A DNA stretch of 64,000 nt from Vibrio hepatarius (GTDB lineage Bacteria; Pseudomonadota; Gammaproteobacteria; Enterobacterales; Vibrionaceae): positions 186,001 through 250,000 of the forward strand of contig NZ_LHPI01000003.1 of NCBI RefSeq assembly GCF_001274785.1, given 5' to 3'. Made by a program: the position numbers and the translations under genes. The first letter of the stretch is position 1. The number at the start of each line of letters is the position of its first letter. The notes beneath the pieces are model-generated. The model worked only from the letters and a program-made list of their open reading frames with translations, did no database searches and was not told the origin of the DNA. Shown piece after piece: positions 26,020 through 34,222 of this stretch.

Positions 26020-27168
26020 TTATGAGGCAGATTTCGCACGCTTACCCAACATGTAACCCAAACCGAGTGGCGCGAAGAAAATCACTAAAATAAATAAGAT
26101 AAAGTAGATAATCGTGCTCTTGATCAACATGACCACTTTGTCTATCGCCAAAGCAATCAAATCTTGCGAAAGCGCATCAAGATTGTTGGTGAACTTTTCT
26201 CGTTCAGCACTGATAATTAAAGCAATTTCGGCTCGTTCACGGGCGACCATTTTCTCCAATGCTTGACGCTCTTTACTTAACTGTTCGAGCCTTTTTTCCG
26301 TTCTGTCGTCGATCTCACTGACCAATGGTTGCAACTGAATAGACATCTGTTTGGCAAGGTTTTCCATGTACTCTGGGTTGTTCTCAACAAAGTCGCGAAA
26401 TGCCCGAGACGTTCCTTCGATACTTTCCAAGGTCGTAGTCAATTGCTGACCTGAAACATTGCTATTCATCGCGATCAATTGCGCTTTCCAGGTCATCAAT
26501 TTTGGCGTTTGTTCTGAAACGATACTTAGCCTGTCAGACACATCGCCCAATGCTTCAGGCATAGTGCCTAAGTTGGCAACCGCTTCTTCGTCGGTGATGC
26601 CTTGCGACTTCAGCCATGCACGATAAGCAGGTTGACGGATAAATGATAAGTCATTAAACGGATATTGCTCAGCGTATTGCGTGACAAACTGTTTCGTCGA
26701 AGCATAGCTGTCGTCTTTGAGTACAGACTTCGCCAAGTCATCAATTTCTGCTCGCAGTTGCGTGGATGCCTGACGCGCGTGGTCACTCTCAAACAACTCC
26801 GCACCCTCGCCACTTTCAAAGAAGTTTGCCATTTGGTTGGTGAACACCCAGCTGTCAATCAGCGCTGCCATAGGCGAAACCTGATACGCCGAACTTTGAA
26901 TGCCCTCTTCTGCGTTTATCTTCCACAACAGAACGTAAGATTGATTGAGTCTATCTTGCGGGTCGTAAAGCGACGAAGTGGCATCACCCGCTTGCTCTAC
27001 TTGAGAAAAGAACTGCTGCGCGTATTCGCGAGTCAGTAACCTCATCGTCAGCTCTTGTTTGGTCAGCGGTGTGGTTTGCGTATCGATTTTGACTTCAAGC
27101 AGAGAGCAACCGCTCAAGCTGAAAAAAATCATCAACACGCTAATGAATTGAAAACGACGAATCCCCAT
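26020..27168 (-). CDS. Lipoprotein with long coiled-coil region and C-terminal membrane helix
   Basis: A 382-aa protein of unknown function. The N-terminal signal ends in the lipobox LSGC (Cys21), so it is lipid-anchored. The body is almost entirely helical; residues about 285-330 are strongly charged and heptad-like (KRLEQLSKERQALEKMVARERAEI). A hydrophobic helix of about 25 residues (YFILFILVIFFAPLGLGYM) lies near the end, followed by a basic tail. Lipid anchor plus C-terminal helix suggests tethering in the inner membrane with a periplasmic body. Similar vibrio proteins are, I think, sometimes labelled chemotaxis proteins without evidence. It lies 60 bp after an HPt membrane protein gene and its ribosome site is inside a hairpin. 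Confidence 0.8.
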   Translation of the reverse strand: MGIRRFQFISVLMIFFSLSGCSLLEVKIDTQTTPLTKQELTMRLLTREYAQQFFSQVEQAGDATSSLYDPQDRLNQSYVLLWKINAEEGIQSSAYQVSPMAALIDSWVFTNQMANFFESGEGAELFESDHARQASTQLRAEIDDLAKSVLKDDSYASTKQFVTQYAEQYPFNDLSFIRQPAYRAWLKSQGITDEEAVANLGTMPEALGDVSDRLSIVSEQTPKLMTWKAQLIAMNSNVSGQQLTTTLESIEGTSRAFRDFVENNPEYMENLAKQMSIQLQPLVSEIDDRTEKRLEQLSKERQALEKMVARERAEIALIISAEREKFTNNLDALSQDLIALAIDKVVMLIKSTIIYFILFILVIFFAPLGLGYMLGKRAKSAS

Positions 27169-27175
27169 ATAAGTG

Positions 27176-27202
27176 CTCCGGATTGCATAATGTTGTCCGG
27201 AG
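27176..27202 (-). promoter_or_regulatory. Hairpin enclosing the ribosome binding site of the lipoprotein gene
   Basis: On the minus strand CTCCGGA and TCCGGAG form a 7-bp stem with a 13-nt loop. The 3' arm contains GGAG, the Shine-Dalgarno sequence, 7 nt before the ATG at 27168. Folding would block ribosome loading. No T-run follows, so it is not an ordinary terminator. Confidence 0.55.
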
Positions 27203-27228
27203 AATATAGGTATTCGGTCAGGGAGCGA

Positions 27229-28425
27229 TTAATTTAAATCAACATTATGTATATTCAGAAAAGTCTGAGCTGCTTTTATGGTTGCATCGAGGTGTTTTTC
27301 TAGCTCGACCAGCAATAACGGCACAGTATCGCTCTCTTTCGCAATCGCTGTTTCCAGTTCTGCGGCAGCGTCACGCAGTTGAACCACACCCAAGTTACCA
27401 CCAATTCCTTTCAAGCTATGAGCTTTCCTCTGCGCATCTACTGGAGATTCTGTGAGTAACGCGCGGAGCTCTTGGATGTCTTGAGCGTGATCAGAAACGA
27501 AAACTTGTAGCAACATGCACACAGATTTAATATCACCGTTCAACGACGTTACCATGTCATCAAAGTTGATCTCATCATCCGCACTGTCTGCTTTAGCTTG
27601 CTGACTTCTACTAACTGGCGGCACTTGCTCTCTTTGTACAGCAACCGCTCGCGATTGAGCTGGATGGTAAGTGAGCAAAATGATGCCAAGTAGCGCGCCT
27701 ACCGCCAATAAGCTCACCAATATTGCCAGCATCAAATGTTGTTCACGTAACTCTTGGTATTTACCCGCGATGATAGCGAGCTCAGCACTGACGTCGTGTG
27801 CGATCAGATTATCGACAAAATAACTGCCCTGCGCATAGCTGCCAAGCACAAGAGACACCTCTGCAACCACCTGCTGCAGTTCTTTCTTTTCTTTGCCTTC
27901 AAGCAGCGTCGAATGTTGGTAAATTCGGTCAACATCCCTTGCTGCCTGTATGCTTTGGTTACTGGTGTCGTAGAGAGTTTCGAATACGTTGGCGCTCAAT
28001 TGAAAATAGTAATCGGATAAAGGATGCTGGTCAGGATAGTGGGTGCGAATGCGACGAATCTGCCGTGCAAGTTCGCTGACGGCGACTTCATTGTCGACAT
28101 ACGCTTTGGCAAGGTCGATAAACCTATCGACGGTGTAAAGAAGTTGGTTTAAATCAGGGCTGAGCCAACTATCACGATAGTCTGCACCAATTTGTAAACG
28201 TAATGCGTAGAGGATTTGTAAATTCAGCTCTTGGCTATTAAGTAACTTGGCGCGAAAGCTGTTGTCGAAATAAAACGAGTTACGCAACTTTTCTACTTCA
28301 TAACCCAACTCTTCCACTTGAAGTTGACTGTTTTCTACCGAACGGTAGCTACCAACAATTGCGCTTAACGTTATCAGCCAACAGACCGATACCAGCACAG
28401 CTAATTTAATCCACTTGCGTTCCAT
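27229..28425 (-). CDS. Membrane protein with periplasmic sensor region and cytoplasmic HPt domain
   Basis: A 398-aa protein. Residues 8-28 form a first membrane helix; about 30-230 is a helical periplasmic region of sensor type; a second helix spans about 232-254 (LMLAILVSLLAVGALLGIILL). After a flexible linker (about 255-285), residues about 290-390 form a histidine phosphotransfer domain with the phospho-accepting motif KAHSLKGIGGNLG, His336. No histidine kinase catalytic domain or receiver is present. It would take phosphate from, or return it to, a hybrid kinase or regulator elsewhere, with its phosphotransfer perhaps tuned by the periplasmic part. It is followed 60 bp later by a lipoprotein gene on the same strand, a likely operon. 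Confidence 0.85.
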   Translation of the reverse strand: MERKWIKLAVLVSVCWLITLSAIVGSYRSVENSQLQVEELGYEVEKLRNSFYFDNSFRAKLLNSQELNLQILYALRLQIGADYRDSWLSPDLNQLLYTVDRFIDLAKAYVDNEVAVSELARQIRRIRTHYPDQHPLSDYYFQLSANVFETLYDTSNQSIQAARDVDRIYQHSTLLEGKEKKELQQVVAEVSLVLGSYAQGSYFVDNLIAHDVSAELAIIAGKYQELREQHLMLAILVSLLAVGALLGIILLTYHPAQSRAVAVQREQVPPVSRSQQAKADSADDEINFDDMVTSLNGDIKSVCMLLQVFVSDHAQDIQELRALLTESPVDAQRKAHSLKGIGGNLGVVQLRDAAAELETAIAKESDTVPLLLVELEKHLDATIKAAQTFLNIHNVDLN

Positions 28426-28530
28426 GCCTTTAAACTCAAATAAAGTGCTATGAATACAAGAATATATGCAATTTTTAGGAAGTGTAGGGCTAAGTGCGCA
28501 TTTATTGCACTCAGCCCCAGATATGGAAGG

Positions 28531-29532
28531 TTACTTGTTGCGCGTTAATTGGTCACGCAGATTAGGGGGCGTGCCTTTGATCGTTAGCGTATCGGTTTCT
28601 GGATCGTAGAAAATGCGCTCGCCAAGCAGCATGCTGTCAAAGTTAATATTGACACCGCCACCAGCGCCGACGTACTTGGTCAGCTTGCGTACGGCAGTGC
28701 GGTCGCCAGGAAAACTCTCTTCCAGTTCGTAGCCTTGCTCTTGGGTGTAATCGAAGAAGCTCGTGCCATCTTGTGCCGCCGGTAACTCACCCGACAACTC
28801 TTTGATTTGCACTTCGTCACCCGATTTGATCTGCTCACTGCAGTAATCGGCAACTTGCTTTTTGTAGCTTAGGGCTTCGTCTTTTTCCAGTTTAGAGTCA
28901 GTACAGAAGTCTTCTACTGCCTGCATCAGCACTTGGTTTTGCTGTTTGGTGTCTAAGCCCACTTCTGCTTGTAGGAAATCGAGGAAAAAGTCTGCGACTT
29001 TACGCCCTACTCGGCCTTTAATGTAAGCTAAGTAACGGTTTGAATCTTTGTCAGTTTCGTAGCTGGTTAGGTCGATACGAGCAGCGATATCCATCTTGCT
29101 CAAATCTAAGTATTCGGTTGCGCTGATATCCAGACCTTCGGTCACTTTCAAACTGTGGTTTGACGGAATAATAGCGACAAATAGGTAATCCGTTGCCAGA
29201 GACTGGTACTCTGCAAATACCAAGATACCTTCGTCCGCAAATGGGTATTTAGCTAACTCTTCTTTAAGACGGTTTGCACTGCTTTGAGAAAAATCGTAGA
29301 AGTTTCTCTCACCTTTGCGCAGCTCTTGCAACCAATGCTGAAATTCGCTGTCCGATTTGAAAGAACCAAAGCCTTTACCTGCCTTTGAGTTAAATACTCG
29401 GTGCAATTCGGCAACTAGGTTTTCGGTGGAAGAATCATTGTTCAGAGAGTCGGCTCTGAAGTTAACAATCAGTTCATCTGAATCGTTTTTTTGCAGTTGG
29501 TGTAAGATAACGTTAGATAGTTGAAGACTCAT
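28531..29532 (-). CDS. yejK: Nucleoid-associated protein YejK
   Basis: A 333-aa protein of the NdpA/YejK family (PF04245), found in spermidine nucleoids of E. coli and reported to interact with topoisomerases there. Recognised by MSLQLSNVILHQL at the start, the GKGFGSF segment, and the C-terminal NFDSMLLGERIFYDPETDTLTIKGTPPNLRDQL region. Cytoplasmic, no membrane helix. It is divergent from yejL-yejM, the same arrangement as in E. coli. Length is normal. Confidence 0.95.
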   Translation of the reverse strand: MSLQLSNVILHQLQKNDSDELIVNFRADSLNNDSSTENLVAELHRVFNSKAGKGFGSFKSDSEFQHWLQELRKGERNFYDFSQSSANRLKEELAKYPFADEGILVFAEYQSLATDYLFVAIIPSNHSLKVTEGLDISATEYLDLSKMDIAARIDLTSYETDKDSNRYLAYIKGRVGRKVADFFLDFLQAEVGLDTKQQNQVLMQAVEDFCTDSKLEKDEALSYKKQVADYCSEQIKSGDEVQIKELSGELPAAQDGTSFFDYTQEQGYELEESFPGDRTAVRKLTKYVGAGGGVNINFDSMLLGERIFYDPETDTLTIKGTPPNLRDQLTRNK

Positions 29533-29618
29533 GGTGAAATTTATCGCTGCATAGGTTTCAGTTGCGTGGCATTGTAGGTTATCATAAGCCGCTTTACTAT
29601 CAACATTAGAACACTTTT

Positions 29619-29843
29619 ATGCCAATTACTTCTAAATACAGCGACGAGAAAGTTGAACAAATCTTAACTGAGATTGCAGCGGTTCTTGATAAACATTCAG
29701 CTGGCCCAGAGCTTTCTCTGATGATTGCGGGAAATATCGCTACCAATGTCTTAAATCAAGATGTTGCGCCTTCACAACGCAAGGTAATTGCTGAAAAATT
29801 TGCACAAGCGCTTGTTTCTTCTATTGAAGACAAATCACACTAA
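29619..29843 (+). CDS. yejL: YejL family protein (DUF1414)
   Basis: A 74-aa helical cytoplasmic protein matching YejL (PF07208): [16 protein letters not shown] at the start and the Asn-rich [10 protein letters not shown] segment in the middle. Function unknown; crystal structures of relatives show a helical dimer. It starts 86 bp from divergent yejK and lies 28 bp before yejM, forming the usual yejL-yejM unit. Confidence 0.93.
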   Translation: MPITSKYSDEKVEQILTEIAAVLDKHSAGPELSLMIAGNIATNVLNQDVAPSQRKVIAEKFAQALVSSIEDKSH

Positions 29844-29871
29844 TAGCAATAAAAATACATAGAACACATAC

Positions 29872-31680
29872 ATGGTAGATAGCGGAAACACATATGGTGA
29901 ACGTGTATCACGTTTAGTCGGCTGGGGACATTGGTTTGCCTTCTTCAACATTATTGCAGCAATGTTGGTGGGTACCCGTTATATTTCTCAGTCTCCTTGG
30001 CCTGAAACCTTACTCGGACAATTTTACTTAGCCGTATCATGGGTCGGTCATTTCGGCTTTTTGGTATTCGCTCTCTACCTGTTAGTCCTCTTTCCGCTGA
30101 CATTTATTGTCCCATCGCGGAAACTGTTCCGACTGATCGCGGTCTGTTTCGCGACTCTCGGACTGACGTTACTGCTGATCGATACTCAGGCTTATCAAAC
30201 CATCAACCTCCACTTAACGCCTGTCGTGTGGGAAGTGTTGTTCAACGATGAAAGCTCACGAGTCAGCTCTGACCTTCAGCACCTATTTATCGTCATGCCA
30301 CTGATCTTCATGCTTCAACTCGGGTTGTCTGAATGGGTATGGCGTAAACAACGCAAACTATCGCACAAGCATATTGGTCGTCCGTTTGCGGCGTTATTCT
30401 TTATTAGCTTTATCTCTAGCCACCTTATTTACGTGTGGGCGGATGCGTATTTTTACAATCCGATCACCGCGCAGCGTGCTAACTTCCCGCTCTCTTACCC
30501 AATGACCGCGAAGTCGTTCATGGAGAAACACGGCCTACTCGACAAAGAAGAGTACCTAAAGCGTCTTGAAGAGAACCAAGAAGAAAACGCAGAGCTCGTT
30601 CGCTACCCGTTAGAGCCACTTGAGTTCAATCGCCGCGCTAATCCGCTAAACGTATTGGTCGTGAGCGTGAATAACTTACGTGCTGACGCGCTGAACAAAG
30701 ATTGGATGCCTGCGACGTACGCGTTTGCTGAGCAGAATCTCAACTTCACCAACCACTACAGTTCAAGTAACGATACATTTGGTGTGTTTGGTCTGTTCTA
30801 TGGTTTGCCAAGCGCATACGCACCAAGCATTAAGACACAAGGTACGAAACCTATCGTGATCCAGACGCTGACCGACAAGAAATACCAGTTCGGTTTATTC
30901 AGCGCAGACAACTTTAGTGACCCGCTTTACGGTGAATCTGTTTTCCGTGGTATGAACTTCACCGGCATTCCGCTCAATGCTGAAGACTCGGCAGATATCC
31001 AGACGATTTCTGCGTGGTCAGAATGGGCGAAAGCACAAGGTAAATCACCTTGGTTCAGCTTCATCGAGCTTACGACGTTGAATAACTTCAATGCTTACGA
31101 ACGCGCAACGAAGAATCAAAGCAGCGAAGATACCCTCAAAGCTGGCTACAAGAAATCGGCGCAGAAAGCCGATGAAGAGCTGGCGGCATTGTTTACAGAG
31201 ATTGATGCGCTAGGCATAAAAGACTCGACTATCGTGATTATTACCTCGAATCACGGTACTGAGTTCAACGAAACCAATACCAATAGCTGGGGTGCAAACA
31301 CCAACTACAGCCGCTACCAGTTACAAGTACCTATGGTTATTCATTGGCCGGGTAAGATCGCTTCTGAGTATCAGCATCGCACCAGCCACCTAGACTTATC
31401 AGTTACGCTGTTGCAGGACCTGCTAGGTGTGTCGTCGAATCCAAACGACTTCAGTAGCGGACGCAACTTGTTTGACGAGCGCGCGAGAAAATGGATTCTT
31501 GCTGGTGATTCAAGAGAGCTAGCACTTATCACCCAGAAAGATACGACGGTGATTGATAAGTTTGGTAACTACAAGTTGTATGACAGCAATTACAAGCGTT
31601 TGAAAGATGAAAACCCGACTCTGCCAGTGCTGATGCAAGGCCTGACAGAACTGCAACGTTTTTATGCAAAAGGGAACTAA
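29872..31680 (+). CDS. yejM: YejM/PbgA (LapC) inner-membrane sulfatase-fold protein
   Basis: A 602-aa inner-membrane protein. The first 190 residues hold five membrane helices (DUF3413), then a linker, then a periplasmic alkaline-phosphatase/sulfatase-like domain from about 245 (VLVVSVNNLRADAL, then VIITSNHGTEFNE). In E. coli this protein (PbgA, also LapC) senses lipopolysaccharide in the periplasmic leaflet and restrains FtsH/LapB degradation of LpxC. The position equivalent to the sulfatase nucleophile is not a typical C/S-x-P-x-R, consistent with a non-enzymatic role. Last gene of yejL-yejM; tRNA-Pro follows after about 50 bp. Confidence 0.95.
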   Translation: MVDSGNTYGERVSRLVGWGHWFAFFNIIAAMLVGTRYISQSPWPETLLGQFYLAVSWVGHFGFLVFALYLLVLFPLTFIVPSRKLFRLIAVCFATLGLTLLLIDTQAYQTINLHLTPVVWEVLFNDESSRVSSDLQHLFIVMPLIFMLQLGLSEWVWRKQRKLSHKHIGRPFAALFFISFISSHLIYVWADAYFYNPITAQRANFPLSYPMTAKSFMEKHGLLDKEEYLKRLEENQEENAELVRYPLEPLEFNRRANPLNVLVVSVNNLRADALNKDWMPATYAFAEQNLNFTNHYSSSNDTFGVFGLFYGLPSAYAPSIKTQGTKPIVIQTLTDKKYQFGLFSADNFSDPLYGESVFRGMNFTGIPLNAEDSADIQTISAWSEWAKAQGKSPWFSFIELTTLNNFNAYERATKNQSSEDTLKAGYKKSAQKADEELAALFTEIDALGIKDSTIVIITSNHGTEFNETNTNSWGANTNYSRYQLQVPMVIHWPGKIASEYQHRTSHLDLSVTLLQDLLGVSSNPNDFSSGRNLFDERARKWILAGDSRELALITQKDTTVIDKFGNYKLYDSNYKRLKDENPTLPVLMQGLTELQRFYAKGN

Positions 31681-31696
31681 ATCAAATTCTTAGCAA

Positions 31697-31725
31697 TTGA
31701 CGAAACTGAAAGCAGTCGCTAAATT
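31697..31725 (+). promoter_or_regulatory. tRNA-Pro promoter
   Basis: TTGACG (31697-31702) and TAAATT (31720-31725) with a 17-bp spacer, ending 8 bp before the mature tRNA. Confidence 0.7.
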
Positions 31726-31733
31726 ATCGTCAT

Positions 31734-31810
31734 CGGACTGTAGCGCAGCTTGGTAGCGCACCGTCATGGGGTGTCGGGGGTCGCTGGTTCAAATCCAGTC
31801 AGTCCGACCA
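31734..31810 (+). tRNA. proL: tRNA-Pro (anticodon GGG)
   Basis: A 77-nt tRNA with acceptor CGGACTG/CAGTCCG, encoded CCA and anticodon loop ATGGGGT reading GGG. The anticodon arm CCGTCATGGGGTGTCGG is as in E. coli proL, including its T-T mismatch. It sits downstream of yejM, as I recall for E. coli. Confidence 0.96.
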
Positions 31811-31816
31811 GACACG

Positions 31817-31844
31817 AAAAAAGAGAGCTTCGGCTCTCTTTTTT
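31817..31844 (+). terminator. Terminator of tRNA-Pro
   Basis: AAAAAAGAGAGC-TTCG-GCTCTCTTTTTT, a perfect 12-bp stem with a stable TTCG tetraloop, 7 bp after the tRNA. The flanking A-run lets it also serve the convergent AraC gene. Confidence 0.95.
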
Positions 31845-31871
31845 GTTATCTGTATATCGGCCAACACCGAG

Positions 31872-32723
31872 TTATTGTTGCGCTCTAAAACGCTTGGGGG
31901 TTGTGCCCGTATGCTTTTTAAACGTGAGCGTAAAGGCGCGCTCCGATTCATAACCAACTTGCTCAGCTACCTCATCAATCGACAATAGCGACTCACGCAA
32001 CAGCTCCTGTGCCCTGCCCATTCTGAGATTGGTTAAGTATTCAAACATCGGTTGTCCAACCAAAGCAGAAAAGCGGCTAGCAAACGCAGCGCGTGACATA
32101 CCGATCTCACCTGCAACCAACTCGAGCGTCCAACTCTTATCAGGATGGTCATGCAACAGTTGCAGAGCACGAGAAATACGTTTGTCGTTCAGCGCCTCTA
32201 AAAACGGGCTTTTTTGCTCTCGCCCAAAGTTAATTCGGATCAGTTCGACCAAGATGATTTCGGTCAGCTTATTGACGATCAGCTCCGAGCCTGGCCCTTG
32301 GGATAGATATTCTGAACTCAACTGGTCAAAGGTACTTCTCAACCAAGGATAGTGCGCTAAGTCTTTATCACGCACAATCGTCACCCGAGGAAAGATGTCC
32401 AATAACGGCGTCGTCACTGTTCGCGTATAGCTAAAAGAACCACAAAGTAACAGCGTTGGTTCTTCTAGGTCAGGCTTGTCTTTATCCGGAGATTGACTCG
32501 ACAATACATGGTCTTGTCCCGGTCCTAAGAAGATCAAATCTCCCGCTTCCAATCGTTCCACTTGACCGTCAATAATCGCCCAGCAACCACCACGTCGAAT
32601 CAAATGAAAACTGGCGTGGTCTAGGTCGTTAAAGGTTTTACTCCACGGCGCTTCCACCTGACTGCAAAAATAGACGCTGCCTACCACACGAATCGCGCGC
32701 AGCATATCGCTCATCACTTCCAT
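31872..32723 (-). CDS. AraC-family regulator, RclR-like
   Basis: A 283-aa regulator. Residues about 10-120 form a cupin-type sensing domain (FHLIRRGGCWAIIDGQ, then LEAGDLIFLGPGQDHVL) and about 185-283 the double helix-turn-helix of AraC proteins (WTLELVAGEIGMSRAAFASRFSALVG, then SIDEVAEQVGYESERAFTLTFKK). It has cysteines at 20, 47 and 94; E. coli RclR senses hypochlorous acid through Cys21 and Cys89 at similar places. The Cys in the L-x-C-G motif is common in this cupin subfamily, so that alone is not proof. It is divergent from a glutaredoxin and an RclC-like gene, its probable targets. Confidence 0.88.
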   Translation of the reverse strand: MEVMSDMLRAIRVVGSVYFCSQVEAPWSKTFNDLDHASFHLIRRGGCWAIIDGQVERLEAGDLIFLGPGQDHVLSSQSPDKDKPDLEEPTLLLCGSFSYTRTVTTPLLDIFPRVTIVRDKDLAHYPWLRSTFDQLSSEYLSQGPGSELIVNKLTEIILVELIRINFGREQKSPFLEALNDKRISRALQLLHDHPDKSWTLELVAGEIGMSRAAFASRFSALVGQPMFEYLTNLRMGRAQELLRESLLSIDEVAEQVGYESERAFTLTFKKHTGTTPKRFRAQQ

Positions 32724-32748
32724 ATTTAGCCTTATCCTTAACTAGACG

Positions 32749-32783
32749 ATCTATGTATTAAATCAAGATTATCATGCATAGAT
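32749..32783. promoter_or_regulatory. Inverted repeat between the AraC regulator and glutaredoxin
   Basis: ATCTATGTA and TGCATAGAT are 9-bp arms with one mismatch, separated by 17 bp, in the 114-bp divergent promoter region. Spacing is compatible with binding of an AraC-type protein on both sides. Confidence 0.4.
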
Positions 32784-32837
32784 AGTATTTTCCGCAATGG
32801 TTAAATTAACCCTACAGACAACAAGCGGAGAAACACC

Positions 32838-33116
32838 ATGGCAAAAATCGAAATTTATACCAAACACTACTGCCCTCATTGCAAAGCCGCAAAACACACT
32901 TTAAAGCGTTTAGGTTTAGCGTATCGAGAAATCGAAGTCAGCGATAACCCAACGCGACTAAACGAAATGAAGAACCGTAGCCAACGACGAACCGTTCCAC
33001 AGATTTTTGTCGGCAACCACCACGTTGGTGGAAATGATGATTTAGTCGCCAGCATCAGAAGTGGTGATTTTGAACAGATCTTAGAGCGCCAAGGCGTCAC
33101 GCATACCGCAAAATAA
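32838..33116 (+). CDS. Glutaredoxin (dithiol, CPHC active site)
   Basis: A 92-aa glutaredoxin of the Grx3 type, reducing disulfides and glutathione mixed disulfides with glutathione. The thioredoxin fold begins KIEIYTKHYCPHCKAAK; the active site is CPHC rather than the usual CPYC. TVPQIFVGNHHVGGNDDL carries the cis-Pro and glutathione-binding residues. A good GGAG-type ribosome site precedes the ATG. First gene of a likely two-gene operon with the RclC-like gene 28 bp downstream, under the divergent AraC regulator. It is not grxD, which is at 39.8 kb. Confidence 0.95.
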   Translation: MAKIEIYTKHYCPHCKAAKHTLKRLGLAYREIEVSDNPTRLNEMKNRSQRRTVPQIFVGNHHVGGNDDLVASIRSGDFEQILERQGVTHTAK

Positions 33117-33144
33117 CACAGAGAATTGATGAAGGAGAAAGACC

Positions 33145-33630
33145 ATGACAACTATCAATAGCACAGCCAATCACCGAGTAGCAGGCACTCAATCACTGAC
33201 CAACATTGCTGACCAAGCAGTACGTTTTTCTATCATCATCGTCCTAGCATGGATTGGGGCAATGAAGTTTACCAGTTACGAAGCAAACGCAATCCAAGGT
33301 CTTGTGGCATCAAGCCCGCTGACCAGCTGGTTATACAGTATCTTCAGCTTACAAGGTGCTTCTAACCTGATCGGTTTGGTGGAAGTGGCAACTGCGATTG
33401 CTTTATTGTTCGCACCAGTGCACCGCGTGTTTGCACTTGTCGGCGCTGCTAGTGCTACAGTTATCTTCGCCGTTACAACAAGCTTTCTGTTTACCGCGCC
33501 AATCAGCGAAGCAAGTTTAGGTGGCTTCCCAGCAATCTCTGTCGTGCCGGGTCAATTCCTACTAAAAGACATTGTATTGCTAGCAGCGGCGTTATCTTTA
33601 TTGGCAAAAGTTCTACGACAAGAAGATTAA
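33145..33630 (+). CDS. RclC/YkgB-like membrane protein (DUF417)
   Basis: A 161-aa inner-membrane protein with about four helices, of the DUF417 family (PF04224) that includes E. coli RclC (YkgB). Family features: WIGAMKFTSYEANAIQGLVASSPL after the first helix, and GGFPAISVVPGQFLLKDIVLL near the end. RclC contributes to survival of reactive chlorine stress by an unknown mechanism. It follows the glutaredoxin gene with a GGAG ribosome site and ends at a terminator. With the divergent AraC gene it forms an rcl-like unit; no rclA or rclB is in the window. Confidence 0.9.
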   Translation: MTTINSTANHRVAGTQSLTNIADQAVRFSIIIVLAWIGAMKFTSYEANAIQGLVASSPLTSWLYSIFSLQGASNLIGLVEVATAIALLFAPVHRVFALVGAASATVIFAVTTSFLFTAPISEASLGGFPAISVVPGQFLLKDIVLLAAALSLLAKVLRQED

Positions 33631-33666
33631 TGACTAGCACAGATCAGATGCAGTCAACCCAACAAT

Positions 33667-33690
33667 AAAGAGAGCTCCGGCTCTCTTTTT
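33667..33690 (+). terminator. Terminator after the RclC-like gene
   Basis: AAAGAGAGC-TCCG-GCTCTCTTT followed by two more T, 36 bp after the stop codon. Confidence 0.9.
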
Positions 33691-33762
33691 ATCGGCCCAC
33701 TATTGGCGATATTGACCGCGATGGTGATGATACTACTAAGTTTGGGCGTTATGCTCGGTTAA
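33689..33762 (+). pseudogene. Possible remnant of a membrane-protein gene
   Basis: Directly after the terminator, one frame reads IGPLLAILTAMVMILLSLG and ends at a stop at 33762. This looks like the last helix of a transporter, with no start codon context or upstream body. It may be a fossil 3' end or chance. Confidence 0.25.
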
Positions 33763-33917
33763 GCGCTTGAGTTTATCCCATTGAAGCGATTGGTAAATGT
33801 GGTGGTGTTTAGCCAAGTAATGCGAGGCACAAAGGCTAGATTTGATGTAAAAACGCGCACTTAATCTGATATTTATCACGAAGTGCCCACAAATAAAGCA
33901 AACAGTAATTTTAGGGG

Positions 33918-33946
33918 TTTACAAGTTTTCGCAACCTCTATATTAT
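33918..33946 (+). promoter_or_regulatory. tRNA-Ser promoter
   Basis: TTTACA (33918-33923) and TATTAT (33941-33946) with a 17-bp spacer, 11 bp before the tRNA. Confidence 0.75.
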
Positions 33947-33957
33947 TCGCCTCACAC

Positions 33958-34048
33958 GGAGAGATGGCTGAGTGGTTGAAAGCACCGGTCTTGAAAACCG
34001 GCATACGTTAATAGCGTATCTAGGGTTCAAATCCCTATCTCTCCGCCA
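33958..34048 (+). tRNA. tRNA-Ser (anticodon TGA)
   Basis: A 91-nt class II tRNA: acceptor GGAGAGA/TCTCTCC, anticodon loop CTTGAAA reading TGA, a long variable arm (CATACGTTAATAGCGTATC) and an encoded GCCA end. Confidence 0.97.
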
Positions 34049-34054
34049 CATTCG

Positions 34055-34086
34055 AAAAGCCTGCTGAGCAATCAGCAGGCTTTTTT
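34055..34086 (+). terminator. Terminator of tRNA-Ser
   Basis: AAAAGCCTGCTGA-GCAA-TCAGCAGGCTTTT followed by T, 6 bp after the tRNA. Confidence 0.95.
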
Positions 34087-34222
34087 CGTTTATCCCCTTC
34101 AACTTACCGCCATCGCCAATAAGATTATTTTTGATCCTACCGAGAGATTTCCTATCACGCGGTTGAACATCTGCTGTTCGAGGTCTAAAAATGGGAGCTT
34201 GCACTAATGGAAGGGATAATCG

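Larger units (their letters stand above)
33631..33957. other. Intergenic region between the RclC-like gene and tRNA-Ser
   Basis: Contains a terminator at 33667-33690, a possible gene remnant at about 33689-33762 and the tRNA promoter. Nothing else recognisable. Confidence 0.6.
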
